Assembly: GCF_001078055.1 (NCBI RefSeq)
Contig: NZ_CP010777.1
Span: 2,819,001 to 2,883,000, forward strand
Direction of reading: 5' to 3'
Origin: Rufibacter radiotolerans
GTDB taxonomy: Bacteria; Bacteroidota; Bacteroidia; Cytophagales; Hymenobacteraceae
DNA length: 64,000 nt
The notes beneath the pieces were generated by a model. The model searched no databases. It was not told where the DNA came from and saw nothing but the letters and a program-made list of their open reading frames with translations. A program made the translations under genes and the position numbers. Below are positions 24,283 through 33,091 of this stretch, piece after piece (the first letter of the stretch is position 1; every line of letters begins with the position of its first letter).

Positions 24283-24779
24283 CCAGTAGGTTGTTTATTA
24301 ATGCAAATGGTTCCACACGGCCAAGCCATCTCGCCCTGCGAAATGCCGGTTAACAATAACTTATTTGGTAATGGGTAATTTCATGGTGAGCCGATTTTCC
24401 AGCGGAAAATCAGTCGTTAGACATCTATGTAGGTACAAAGCTTAAGGCCAGCTTTTCCCTTTGGTAATTTTTTCAACTTGGAGAAGGTATGCGTTTCTTA
24501 CGATGCGCCTGGTAAAATAAAACCCACGGAAAGGCTTATAAACCTAGCCTCCTAATCCTAACCTGATGATAAGCAATGTGACTTAACTAGCCACCTAAAA
24601 AGCTTGCCAACGCTCCTCAATTCTGCATCAGCTTTTTACGCTAGCCGCGTGTAAACCCAGCAAGAAAGCTCGTCAACTGCCAGCTTATCCCCTCCTCAGA
24701 ATCAACAGCTTTCGCCTCCACTGCATAGGTAAAACCTAAAGGTCCGGACACCGCAGGGCTACCAGAAGAATCTCCTTTT
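24283..24779. other. Intergenic region, nothing recognised
   Basis: About 500 nt upstream of the alpha/alpha-barrel gene with no convincing reading frame, no RNA gene and no clear promoter box. It likely contains the promoter for the 24282-21959 unit. Confidence 0.5.
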
Positions 24780-24819
24780 CCGTTTTGGGCCTGTTTTTCT
24801 AAAAACAAGCCCAAAACGG
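24780..24819. repeat. GTTTT/AAAAC intergenic palindrome, copy 11
   Basis: A near-perfect copy with TTTTTCTAAAAA at the centre. It forms a tandem pair with the copy 33 nt to the right. Confidence 0.88.
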
Positions 24820-24852
24820 ATACAGTGAAATAGACTAATGTCTGCTGCCTTT

Positions 24853-24891
24853 CCGTTTTACGGGCGTTTTCTCAAAACAGGCTCAAAACAG
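24853..24891. repeat. GTTTT/AAAAC intergenic palindrome, copy 12
   Basis: A less symmetrical copy (TTTTACGGGC / GCTCAAAAC). It ends only 2 nt from the stop of the YdiJ-like gene. Confidence 0.82.
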
Positions 24892-24893
24892 CG

Positions 24894-27887
24894 TTAAGCT
24901 CCCGTAGCCTTTACTGGCTCCTGCACTGCCAGCGCCTGGTACAGAATCTCGGCGGGGTGCAGGGCTTTCCTGGCGGTGCCGTCTTTAATCTGATGGCGGC
25001 AACTGGTGCCGGCGGCGGCTATCAGAACGTCTGCTTGCGCCTGCCGTACCGCCGGGAACAAGACCAGCTCGCCTATCTGCATAGACACGTCATAATGCTC
25101 TTTCTCATAGCCAAAAGACCCGGCCATACCGCAGCACCCCGAAGAAATCATCTCCACCTCATAATTCTGGGGCAGGGACAGAATCTTCTGCGTGGGTGTG
25201 AGCGCCTGCAACGCCTTCTGGTAGCAGTGCCCGTGCAGCTTGATCTGTTTTCTCTCCTGCGTGAAAGCCGAAGAAGAAATGTTTCCGGCCGCCGCTTCCC
25301 GCAGCAGGAACTCCTCCAAAAGAAACGAGTTGGCGGCTACTTTTTTGGCGAGCGGCACTAAATCCATTGGCACCAGGTCCAGGTACTCATCGCGCAGCGT
25401 GAGCAACGCCGATGGCTCTATGCCTACCAGCGGGATGCCGCTTTCCATGGCCTTGCCAAGGAGCTGCACGTTTTTGATGGCGATCTTTTTGGCGTCCCGC
25501 ACCAGCCCTTTAGAGAGATAAGTACGGCCGCTTTCCAGGTGCTCTGGTAGCTGAACGTCATACCCCAGGGCCGATAACAATTTCACCGTAGTCTGGCCTA
25601 TCTCTACGTCATTGTAATTGGTGAATTCATCGCAGAACAGGTATACCGGTTTGCCGGAGGCTGGCACGCTCTTTTGCTCCTTCTTCCAGTTGGCAAACCA
25701 GCTTCTGAGCGTGGTGGAACCCACGGTGGGCAGAGAACGGTCTACGGCAAACCCTACTGTTTTCTTTATTAATTTCCCAGTCACCGGATTGGTGATCATG
25801 AAATTGTAGAGGCCCGGCACCCAAGAGGCCAGCTGCTGCATTTTGGTGAAGTTCCCGATCATTCGGGTGCGCAGAGGCACGCCGTTGGCGTCATGGTAAT
25901 GCTGCAGGAACTCGGCTTTCATCTTGGCCACATCTACGCTGCTGGGACACTCAGACTTGCAGGCCTTGCAGCTCAGGCAGAGGTCCATCACCTCCTTGAT
26001 TTCCTTATGGTCAAACTTGTTGAGTTTCTCTGAGTTGGTGAGGAACTGGCGAAGGATATTAGCGCGGGCGCGGGTAGTGTCTTTCTCCTGGCGGGTGGCC
26101 ATGTAACTGGGGCACATGGTGCCGCCGCTCACGTGGGTCTTGCGGCAGTCGCCGGAGCCGGAGCATTTTTCGGCCATGCGCAGAATCCCCTCCTGGGCCG
26201 AGAAATCAAACAGCGTCTCTACGGGTATCACCGCCTGCGCTATTTTCTCTTCGTACCGCAGGAACTCGTTCATAGGCGGGGTGTCCACAATCTTGCCCGC
26301 GTTGAAAATGCCCTTGGGGTCAAAGGCGTGCTTTACCTCTTTCAGCAGCTGGTACACCTCCTGGCCCAGGGCCGCGGGAATGAACTCGCCGCGCAGGCGG
26401 CCATCCCCGTGTTCACCGCTGAGAGAGCCGTTGTATTTTTTCACCAGCTCGGTGGTCTCGGCCAGCACCGTCCGGAAGAGTTGCTTTCCTTCCTCAGTTT
26501 TGAGGTTGATCATGGGTTCCACGTGCAGCTCGCCGGCGCCGGCGTGGGCGTAGTAAGAAGCCTGCAGGTTGTACTTGTTTAGCACCACCTGCAAATCGGT
26601 GATGTAGGCAGGAAGGTCTTCGGGAGACACGGCGCAGTCTTCAATGAGGTTCACGGGCTGCACATCGCCGGGCAGGTTCCTGATCAGGCCCAAGCCTGCT
26701 TTGCGCACTTCCCACACCGGTTTGGTCAGCGCGCCCCGCACCAGCGGATAGGCATAGCCCAGTCCGGCAGCCTTTAAATCGGCTACCAGGGCCTCGGCCT
26801 TTTCGGTGATCACGTCCTGGCTATTGGCCATGAACTCTACCATGAGCAGCGCGGCCGGATCGCCTTCAATAAAGAAGCGGTTCTGCTCATAGGTTTTATG
26901 GCCCTTGGTGAAATCCATGATGTACTTGTCCACCAACTCAGAGGCCATGGGCTGGTGCCGCAGGATGATGATATTGGCCTCCAGGGCTTCCAGCAGGGAA
27001 TTGAAATGCACGCAGACCAAACCCTCTTCTTTGGGCGGCAAGGGAATGAGGTTCAGTTTGGCCTCCAGAATGAACGCCAGGGTACCTTCAGAACCGGCCA
27101 GCAGTTTACAGAGATCCAGGGTGGTCTGGCCTTCGGGGCCGGCGCCTTCGTCTACCAGAAAATCAAGGGCGTAGCCGGTGTTGCGGCGGGTAAGGGTCCT
27201 TTTGGGGTAATTCTGCTCAATGACGGCGCGGTTATGGTCATCGGTGACCAGGCCGTACACCTTGCGGTAGATATCGCCTTCCAGGTTCTGGAGGGTGAGT
27301 TTCTGCTGGAGTTCCTCGCGGGTGAGCGGCTTGAATTCGGCTTCTGAGCCATCGCTGAGCAGTACTCTTGCGGAAAGTAAATGCGTGCGGGTATCTCCCC
27401 AGACAATAGAGTGCAGGCCGCAGGAATTGTTGCCAATCATACCGCCCACCATAGCGCGGCTGGCAGTAGAGGTCTCAGGCCCGAACAGCAATCCGTAAGG
27501 CCGCAGCGTGGCGTTCAGGTCATCCCTGATCACGCCCGGCTGCACGCGTACCCACTGCTCTTCCTGGTTTACTTCCAGCACCTGGGTAAAGTATTTGGAG
27601 ATGTCTACCACCAGGCCGTGGCCCACCACCTGTCCCGCCAGTGAGGTACCGGCCGCCCGGGGGATTAAGGTAAGATGGTGTTGATTGGCGAATTTGACCA
27701 GCGTTTTAAGGTCTTCTATGGTCTGCGGAATAGCCACCGCCACCGGCTTCTCCTGGTACACCGAGGCATCTGTGGAGTACACCATTTTCTGGGCCAGGTC
27801 CAGCGAGGAGGCATCATTAAAATACAGCTCACCGGTCAAGGCGGACTGAAGGTGAGAGAAAGCGGATATGGAAGGGGAAACGGTCAT
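24894..27887 (-). CDS. FAD/Fe-S dehydrogenase, YdiJ/GlcDF-fusion type
   Basis: A 997-residue fusion of a flavoprotein and an Fe-S subunit, oxidising a 2-hydroxyacid (D-lactate, glycolate or D-2-hydroxyglutarate in known relatives). The N-terminal FAD-binding part has PRAAGTSLAGQVVG (about 75-90) and GGMIGNNSCG. The FAD-oxidase C-terminal domain has EHGDGR. A ferredoxin-like part carries CSGSGDC...MCPS and CLSCKACKSECP. A heterodisulfide-reductase-like CCG domain (SSGCCGMAGSFG) ends the protein. It has no signal peptide. The ATG at 27887 (MTVSPSIS) is used; a TTG 12 nt upstream is less likely. Its place inside a glycan cluster is odd. Confidence 0.88.
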   Translation of the reverse strand: MTVSPSISAFSHLQSALTGELYFNDASSLDLAQKMVYSTDASVYQEKPVAVAIPQTIEDLKTLVKFANQHHLTLIPRAAGTSLAGQVVGHGLVVDISKYFTQVLEVNQEEQWVRVQPGVIRDDLNATLRPYGLLFGPETSTASRAMVGGMIGNNSCGLHSIVWGDTRTHLLSARVLLSDGSEAEFKPLTREELQQKLTLQNLEGDIYRKVYGLVTDDHNRAVIEQNYPKRTLTRRNTGYALDFLVDEGAGPEGQTTLDLCKLLAGSEGTLAFILEAKLNLIPLPPKEEGLVCVHFNSLLEALEANIIILRHQPMASELVDKYIMDFTKGHKTYEQNRFFIEGDPAALLMVEFMANSQDVITEKAEALVADLKAAGLGYAYPLVRGALTKPVWEVRKAGLGLIRNLPGDVQPVNLIEDCAVSPEDLPAYITDLQVVLNKYNLQASYYAHAGAGELHVEPMINLKTEEGKQLFRTVLAETTELVKKYNGSLSGEHGDGRLRGEFIPAALGQEVYQLLKEVKHAFDPKGIFNAGKIVDTPPMNEFLRYEEKIAQAVIPVETLFDFSAQEGILRMAEKCSGSGDCRKTHVSGGTMCPSYMATRQEKDTTRARANILRQFLTNSEKLNKFDHKEIKEVMDLCLSCKACKSECPSSVDVAKMKAEFLQHYHDANGVPLRTRMIGNFTKMQQLASWVPGLYNFMITNPVTGKLIKKTVGFAVDRSLPTVGSTTLRSWFANWKKEQKSVPASGKPVYLFCDEFTNYNDVEIGQTTVKLLSALGYDVQLPEHLESGRTYLSKGLVRDAKKIAIKNVQLLGKAMESGIPLVGIEPSALLTLRDEYLDLVPMDLVPLAKKVAANSFLLEEFLLREAAAGNISSSAFTQERKQIKLHGHCYQKALQALTPTQKILSLPQNYEVEMISSGCCGMAGSFGYEKEHYDVSMQIGELVLFPAVRQAQADVLIAAAGTSCRHQIKDGTARKALHPAEILYQALAVQEPVKATGA

Positions 27888-28101
27888 AAGTTCAAGCAAA
27901 AGGGGTATGCCAGCGGTCCATCGGCAAAAAGCTTCCTGCTGGCCAGGTCTGGGCTACAAACCTCCCTAAAAAACCTTAAATATCCGTCATGCGGAGCAGG
28001 TTTTTACAGGGTTTGCCACCAGGGCACCAGGCAGACCTCTGCCCGGGCTGATAAGCCTATAACCCTGAAAAAGCCTCTGGAATTCCATGCCTCCGTTTCC
28101 C

Positions 28102-29724
28102 TTACGGCGTCTGGTGGGTGAGCGAAAAGGAATTGAAGGTAGCCGTGGCATTGGCCGGACCCTTGGCGGTAAGCCCTACACGCACGCCCCGGTCCCACGG
28201 GGGCAGGAAAGAACCGTCCAGGGCCTGACCGTTGTTAAGAGGGTTCCAGGTTTTGTTGTCACTGCTCCAGGCAAAGGCCAGCTTGTTGCCGTCTTGCACC
28301 GTGAGCCTGAATTGCAGCGACTTCTGCGCGGTAACCGGCACTTTGGCTAGCTCGCTTTTCTGCTTTCTCTTCACCTGCCACAGCACAATATTTCCGTCCT
28401 GCACACCCACGCCCACCGAGTTATTGGGGTCGCCAAAGGCCGAGAGCCCGGCCAGGGTTCCTTGAGGCAAAGAAGCCAGATCTACCGAAGTATGCGCGGT
28501 ATAGTTACCGGTTTTGGTGCGCTGGCCCAACATACTGCCAATCTCAGACGAAGAGGCCGTTAAGACCAGTTGGCCGTTATTGGCGCTTTTCACCTGGAAC
28601 AATGGAGCCTGCGTCACGGACCATTGCCAGCTGGGCGCCAGCGTGGAGCCGGTAAACTCATCTTTAAGATCTAACACGTCTGGGGCATTCTTGCCATAGG
28701 GCACCACCGCCGAAACGCTGGGCGCATTTTTCTGGAACGAAGGCCAGTTGTCTGCCCCCCAGGTGACCTCATCCAGTAATCCCTGGCGGCCAGGGTACAC
28801 AAAGGTATTGGTGGTATAGGCGTGGTACAGGAAAAAGTCGCGGCCCTGCTGGTCTGTGACCATGGTGCCGTGGCCGGCACACTTCCAGGCATCGTTCTGT
28901 TTCATGATCGGGTTCCCGGCAAATTTCTCCCAGGGCCCTCTCAAGTTTTTGGCCCGGGCCACGCCCACGCCGTAGGTACACTCGCGGCCGCAGCATTTGT
29001 CACCTGCGTAGAACATATAAAAATAACCGTTGCGTTTCATGAGGGCCGGGCCTTCCACCAGACCGCCTTCCCAGGTACCCACCTCATTGCGGAACAGTTC
29101 AAATTTCTCCCCTTCCAGGGCGGTGCGGGCCTCGTTCATGCGCTGGCCCCAGATGGGCGTGGGCAACTGGCGGCTGTTCCCGTCTTCTTTCCAGATCAGG
29201 TACAGGTCACCCTTCTCATCTCTGATGGGGAAACCGTCAATGGAGCCCACTTCCTGGCAAACCAGGGGGCCATGGTCTGTGTAAGGGCCGGTGGGCTTGG
29301 AAGCACTGGCTACCCCCACGCAGAGGTTGCCGCCTTTTTTCTTGGCGGTATAATAGATGTAATACTTGCCGTTTTCATAGGAGATCTCGGGGGCCCAGAA
29401 GTGCGCATCTGCCCATTCCGGAAGCTTGGAGGGGAACACATGCCCTACCGTTTCCCAGTCGATCAGGTTTTTGGAGTGCAGCAGCGGGAACAAAGGCGCC
29501 CACTCAGAAGAAGTGGCTGTGGCCCAATAGTCATCCCCTACCCGCACCACCGAGGGGTCTGCGTAGTCACCGGGCAGCACCGGGTTGCTATAGGCCACAG
29601 ATTTAGAGGCCGCTGCCGTAGAGGACTGAGCTTTGTCTGAACTAGCCTGGGGGGAAGTGCTTTTCACGCCGCAGCCATAGGCAAACAGAAAGGAAAAGCT
29701 AAGGAGGGTTACTATTCTTTTCAT
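28102..29724 (-). CDS. GH43-family glycosidase with C-terminal beta-sandwich
   Basis: A 540-residue lipoprotein (lipobox YGC, C18). The five-bladed propeller of GH43 spans about 45-330. The catalytic set is visible: general base D56 (YADPSVV), pKa modulator D163 (SIDGFPI) and general acid E224 (VEGP). The last about 190 residues form a concanavalin-like sandwich common in GH43 xylosidases and arabinofuranosidases. Known activities of the family are on arabinose- or xylose-containing glycans; the exact substrate is not readable. Extra cysteines (DKCCGRECTYG) are unusual and could bind metal or form disulfides. Confidence 0.9.
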   Translation of the reverse strand: MKRIVTLLSFSFLFAYGCGVKSTSPQASSDKAQSSTAAASKSVAYSNPVLPGDYADPSVVRVGDDYWATATSSEWAPLFPLLHSKNLIDWETVGHVFPSKLPEWADAHFWAPEISYENGKYYIYYTAKKKGGNLCVGVASASKPTGPYTDHGPLVCQEVGSIDGFPIRDEKGDLYLIWKEDGNSRQLPTPIWGQRMNEARTALEGEKFELFRNEVGTWEGGLVEGPALMKRNGYFYMFYAGDKCCGRECTYGVGVARAKNLRGPWEKFAGNPIMKQNDAWKCAGHGTMVTDQQGRDFFLYHAYTTNTFVYPGRQGLLDEVTWGADNWPSFQKNAPSVSAVVPYGKNAPDVLDLKDEFTGSTLAPSWQWSVTQAPLFQVKSANNGQLVLTASSSEIGSMLGQRTKTGNYTAHTSVDLASLPQGTLAGLSAFGDPNNSVGVGVQDGNIVLWQVKRKQKSELAKVPVTAQKSLQFRLTVQDGNKLAFAWSSDNKTWNPLNNGQALDGSFLPPWDRGVRVGLTAKGPANATATFNSFSLTHQTP

Positions 29725-29865
29725 AGACTTTTAAAAGGGCGCAGACTGGCCCGTAAAATGACAGCCGAGCGGCCTACACCTGGAGATTCTTCCCGATTAG
29801 GAAGAAATGCTGAAACTGGTTTTCACAACCACCTAACCACTTTTGGCCAGCAACTTAGGTAAAAA

Positions 29866-29903
29866 CGTTTTAGGCCTGTTTTCCTGAAAACAGGCCCAAA
29901 ACG
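29866..29903. repeat. GTTTT/AAAAC intergenic palindrome, copy 13
   Basis: A clean 38-nt copy with a TTTTCCTGAAAA centre and one outer mismatch. It ends 62 nt before the aldose epimerase stop. Confidence 0.9.
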
Positions 29904-29965
29904 CCTGAGAACACTTTAGATAAAAAGTACCCGAACCAACCTGGAAAGACCGGCCCGGGACCTGG

Positions 29966-31165
29966 TTATTTCTGCGCAGTGAACTTATAGATGCTGCTGG
30001 TTTTGTAGGTTTGGCCGGGCTTTAGCACCGTAGACGGGAAAGAAGGCTGGTTAGGAGAATCTGGGAAATGCTGGGTCTCCAGGCAGAAGGCCGTTCTGAA
30101 TTCATCTTTGCTGCCGCCTTTGAACGTGTTCTTACCGGCCATAAAGTTACCGCTGTAGAACTGCAGACCAGGCTCCTGGGTAAGCACCTCCATCACAATG
30201 CCGCTTTTCTCCCCCACCACGCGGGCGGCGGGCGCCATGCCGGCAGATTTGCCGGCACTTAACACATAATTGTGGTCATAGCCATTGCCAAACTTCAATT
30301 GCTCATTGTTGGCGTTGATTCTGGCCCCAATAGGCGTAGGCTTTCTAAAGTCAAAGGGAGTGCCCGCCACCGGCTCAATTTTGCCCGTCGGGATCAAGGT
30401 AGAATCCACTGGGGTGTATTTATCGGCGTTGATCTGCAGCACGTGACCCAGAATATCACCGCTGCCCTCGCCGTTCAGGTTGAAGAAGGCGTGGTTGGTC
30501 AGGTTCACCACGGTAGGCTTGTCTGTGGTGGCCTCGTAATCCATTTTGATCTCGTTCTCATCGGTGAGGGTGTAAGTCACCTTGGCTTTCAGGTTACCGG
30601 GGTAGCCTTCTTCCATGTCTTTGGAGGTGTAAGTCAATACCAGCGTATGGTTGTCGGGCTGCTGGGCCTCCCAGTTCACGTACTGGAACCCTTGCTTGCC
30701 GCCGTGCAGGGAGTTCTGGCCGTTGTTGGTAGCCAGGGTATATTCTTTGCCGTCCAGCTTGAATTTACCCTTGGCGATGCGGTTCCCGAACCGACCGATG
30801 GTAGCGCCAAAATAGGGCTCAGTAGAATTTTCATACTCCCCGGCATTCTTAAAGCCCACTACCACATCGGTCATCTTTCCGTTCTTGTCCGGCACCAGCA
30901 GGCTGATCATGCGGCCACCGTAATTGGTGAACGTCACCTTCACATTGTTTTTATTGGTGAGGATGTACAGCCTGGCTTCCTTGCCGTCTTTGGTCTTGCC
31001 AAAAGCAGTAGTGTCTGCCGCGGCGGCTTCTTCACTTTGAGTAGTGGTGCTGGTGCTTTCAGTGGTTTTCTCCGTCTTGGTTTCACAGCTTACCAGGGTA
31101 CCGGCCACGCCAACTCCTAAACACGTAGTGAACAGGAGAGAACGCATTGCATTGCTTTTCTTCAT
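29966..31165 (-). CDS. galM: Aldose 1-epimerase, lipoprotein form
   Basis: A 399-residue lipoprotein (lipobox VSC, C27) with a Glu/Ala/Thr-rich linker. It interconverts alpha and beta anomers of an aldose. Key residues are His in NSLHGGK and LTNHAFFNL, the DHNYVL Asp-His, and the catalytic Glu in TQEPGLQFYSGNF. The periplasmic location fits a role in preparing sugars released by neighbouring GH43 and GH2 enzymes for import. Length is normal for galM plus a leader. Confidence 0.92.
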   Translation of the reverse strand: MKKSNAMRSLLFTTCLGVGVAGTLVSCETKTEKTTESTSTTTQSEEAAAADTTAFGKTKDGKEARLYILTNKNNVKVTFTNYGGRMISLLVPDKNGKMTDVVVGFKNAGEYENSTEPYFGATIGRFGNRIAKGKFKLDGKEYTLATNNGQNSLHGGKQGFQYVNWEAQQPDNHTLVLTYTSKDMEEGYPGNLKAKVTYTLTDENEIKMDYEATTDKPTVVNLTNHAFFNLNGEGSGDILGHVLQINADKYTPVDSTLIPTGKIEPVAGTPFDFRKPTPIGARINANNEQLKFGNGYDHNYVLSAGKSAGMAPAARVVGEKSGIVMEVLTQEPGLQFYSGNFMAGKNTFKGGSKDEFRTAFCLETQHFPDSPNQPSFPSTVLKPGQTYKTSSIYKFTAQK

Positions 31166-31480
31166 AGTTTGGTTAAATGTTTTTATTGAAAAATGGGGCC
31201 CACCGTAAAGGCCGCATACAATATATTAATATTCAGGTGAAAGACGGGAAGCTTTGGCAATTCCTGCAAAAATTAAGTGTAATAAAGACACCAAGCTTAT
31301 CTGCAGCTTATTTTCAAGGCTTCCTTTCCTTCTTTTACACCAGCAATTTTACAGTTTCCTCTTCTCTCCTTTTGTCACTTTTGTGCGAATTGCTGTCAGA
31401 ATTGTAGCCACAGGTTAGTTTCACCGGGTTAAAACGTTCTTGCCCGCTTTTCTCTGTTTGTTTTCACAGGCTTAAAAGCC
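31166..31480. other. Intergenic region upstream of galM
   Basis: AT-rich at 31200-31400, and likely to hold the epimerase promoter. A 76-codon frame at 31177-31407 has no domain and atypical composition, and is not called. Confidence 0.5.
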
Positions 31481-31530
31481 GAAACCCGTTTTGAGCCTAC
31501 TTTTCTGAAAGTAGCCCCAAAACGGGTTTC
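31481..31530. repeat. GTTTT/AAAAC palindrome, copy 14, with extended arms
   Basis: A 50-nt palindrome. The outer arms GAAACCCGTTTT / AAAACGGGTTTC are perfect, and the inner boxes read CTACTTTT / GAAAGTAG, paired changes relative to the consensus CTGTTTT / AAAACAG. Confidence 0.9.
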
Positions 31531-31582
31531 CGGTTAATTGCTTCCGCCTGGTTAACTGCACCCAAGCAAAGGCTTTGGGCCT

Positions 31583-33007
31583 TTATTGATCGGTCCGGAA
31601 GGAAGAGGCGGGCAGGCCTTCTTTGTTGTAGAGGTTGGCGCCTTCGGGGTTGTTGGCCCAGGCATAGCGCACGGCCACCGGGTTGGGCACCGACTCATGC
31701 CACACCACCACTTTGTCACCTTCAATCCTGGCGTTGGCCCACACAAATTTCCGGTCTGGCCCGGCAATCGCGAACTGCTTTAACTCTCCGCCGTCTTTGG
31801 CCACCAGACCGCCGCCCACGTGCTCAAAGGTTAATACCAGCTTATCTTTCTCTGATTTCATAGACTTGAACAGGGGGCCGGAGTACACAACTTTCGCATC
31901 GCCGTAAGCTACCTTTTTAGCGACCTGGGCTAGCCGAAGCCCCACGTCTTTTTTGTTTTTAGGGTGAATGTCTTTGGCCTCGCCGAGGTCATGGATCACG
32001 GCCATACCGGTATTGGGCAGGGAAAGAGTCATGGTCTGGGATTCCCGCAGTTCGGCCCACTTGCTTTCAGCGGGAGTTTCTGAAATGGCCTGGAAATTGG
32101 CCAGCTGCACAAACAGGAACGGGAAATCGCCCTGGCCCCAGCGGGCCCGCCAATCTGTGATAAGCGCCGGGAACAGCCTGCGGTATTCCTTGCCTCTGTT
32201 GGCGTTGGCCTCCCCCTGGTACCAGATCACGCCTTTGATGGCGTACGGCAGCAAGGGGGCCACCATAGCATTGTAGAGCACGGCAGGTTTGCGCTCCTCC
32301 TTTTTAGGGTCTACGGTTTCGGTGCTAGCCGCGGCCGGAATCTGCTTCTGCAAGCCCGGAAAAGGTTTCAATGCCTCAGAAGATATCCAGGCTTCGGCGG
32401 GCGTACCGCCTACCGAGGTATGCAGCAAACCAATAGGCACCTGGTATTTCTCAAACAGCTCTTTCGCGAAAAAATAGCCTACGGCCGTGAAATTAAGCAC
32501 GGTTTTAGGGTCCGCCGATTTCCACCCTGCTTTTGAGGTCACATCCTGGGCCGGTTCATAGGCCACGGTATGGTCTACCAAAAAATGACGGATCTTGGGG
32601 TTGGTAGCCGTGGTAACTTCGTCTTTGTATTTTTCGGCCACCTTGGCCATGGTGAACTGCATGTTAGACTGCCCAGAACAAACCCAGACATCCCCCACCA
32701 GAATATCCTGCAGGGTAATGGTGTTTGTGCCCTTCACGGTCATGTTGTAGGGCCCGCCGGCTTTGGTGGCGGCCAGGTTCACTTTCCATTTCTTGTCTTC
32801 CGCGGTCTGGGCGCTGTAGGTTTTTCCGTTGAAGCTGATGGTCACTTTCTCACCGGGCTGGGCCCAGCCCCAGACCGGGATAGGCTTGTCGCGCTGCAGC
32901 ACCATGCCGTTACTGATGAACCGCGGGAGCGTCACCTCCGCCGAGGCGGTAACGGCCAGGAAAACAAAACTCAGTAAGAGGGGGATTTTACGTAAAACTG
33001 CCTGCAT
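31583..33007 (-). CDS. Sialate O-acetylesterase-like (SASA) esterase
   Basis: A 474-residue secreted esterase with a signal ending VTASA (about residue 23). A beta-sandwich module (PIPVWGWAQPGEKVTISFNG) precedes the SGNH-like catalytic part. The nucleophile is S114 in CSGQSNMQ, and the acid-base pair is in DLGEAKDIHPKNK. Family members remove O-acetyl groups from sialic acid or other sugars; in plant-glycan clusters they usually act on acetylated xylan or pectin. The substrate is unknown here. Confidence 0.88.
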   Translation of the reverse strand: MQAVLRKIPLLLSFVFLAVTASAEVTLPRFISNGMVLQRDKPIPVWGWAQPGEKVTISFNGKTYSAQTAEDKKWKVNLAATKAGGPYNMTVKGTNTITLQDILVGDVWVCSGQSNMQFTMAKVAEKYKDEVTTATNPKIRHFLVDHTVAYEPAQDVTSKAGWKSADPKTVLNFTAVGYFFAKELFEKYQVPIGLLHTSVGGTPAEAWISSEALKPFPGLQKQIPAAASTETVDPKKEERKPAVLYNAMVAPLLPYAIKGVIWYQGEANANRGKEYRRLFPALITDWRARWGQGDFPFLFVQLANFQAISETPAESKWAELRESQTMTLSLPNTGMAVIHDLGEAKDIHPKNKKDVGLRLAQVAKKVAYGDAKVVYSGPLFKSMKSEKDKLVLTFEHVGGGLVAKDGGELKQFAIAGPDRKFVWANARIEGDKVVVWHESVPNPVAVRYAWANNPEGANLYNKEGLPASSFRTDQ

Positions 33008-33091
33008 GTTACTAGGTTAGGGTTGATAGGTTCATCAAAAAAAGCCGGGACCAGACAACGTGCCTGGCCCCGGCCCTGGAAAATTTTCTGT

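Noticed and set aside
31177..31407. 76-codon plus-strand frame upstream of galM
   Set aside because: AT-rich, with no domain, signal or conserved start context; it more likely lies in a promoter region.
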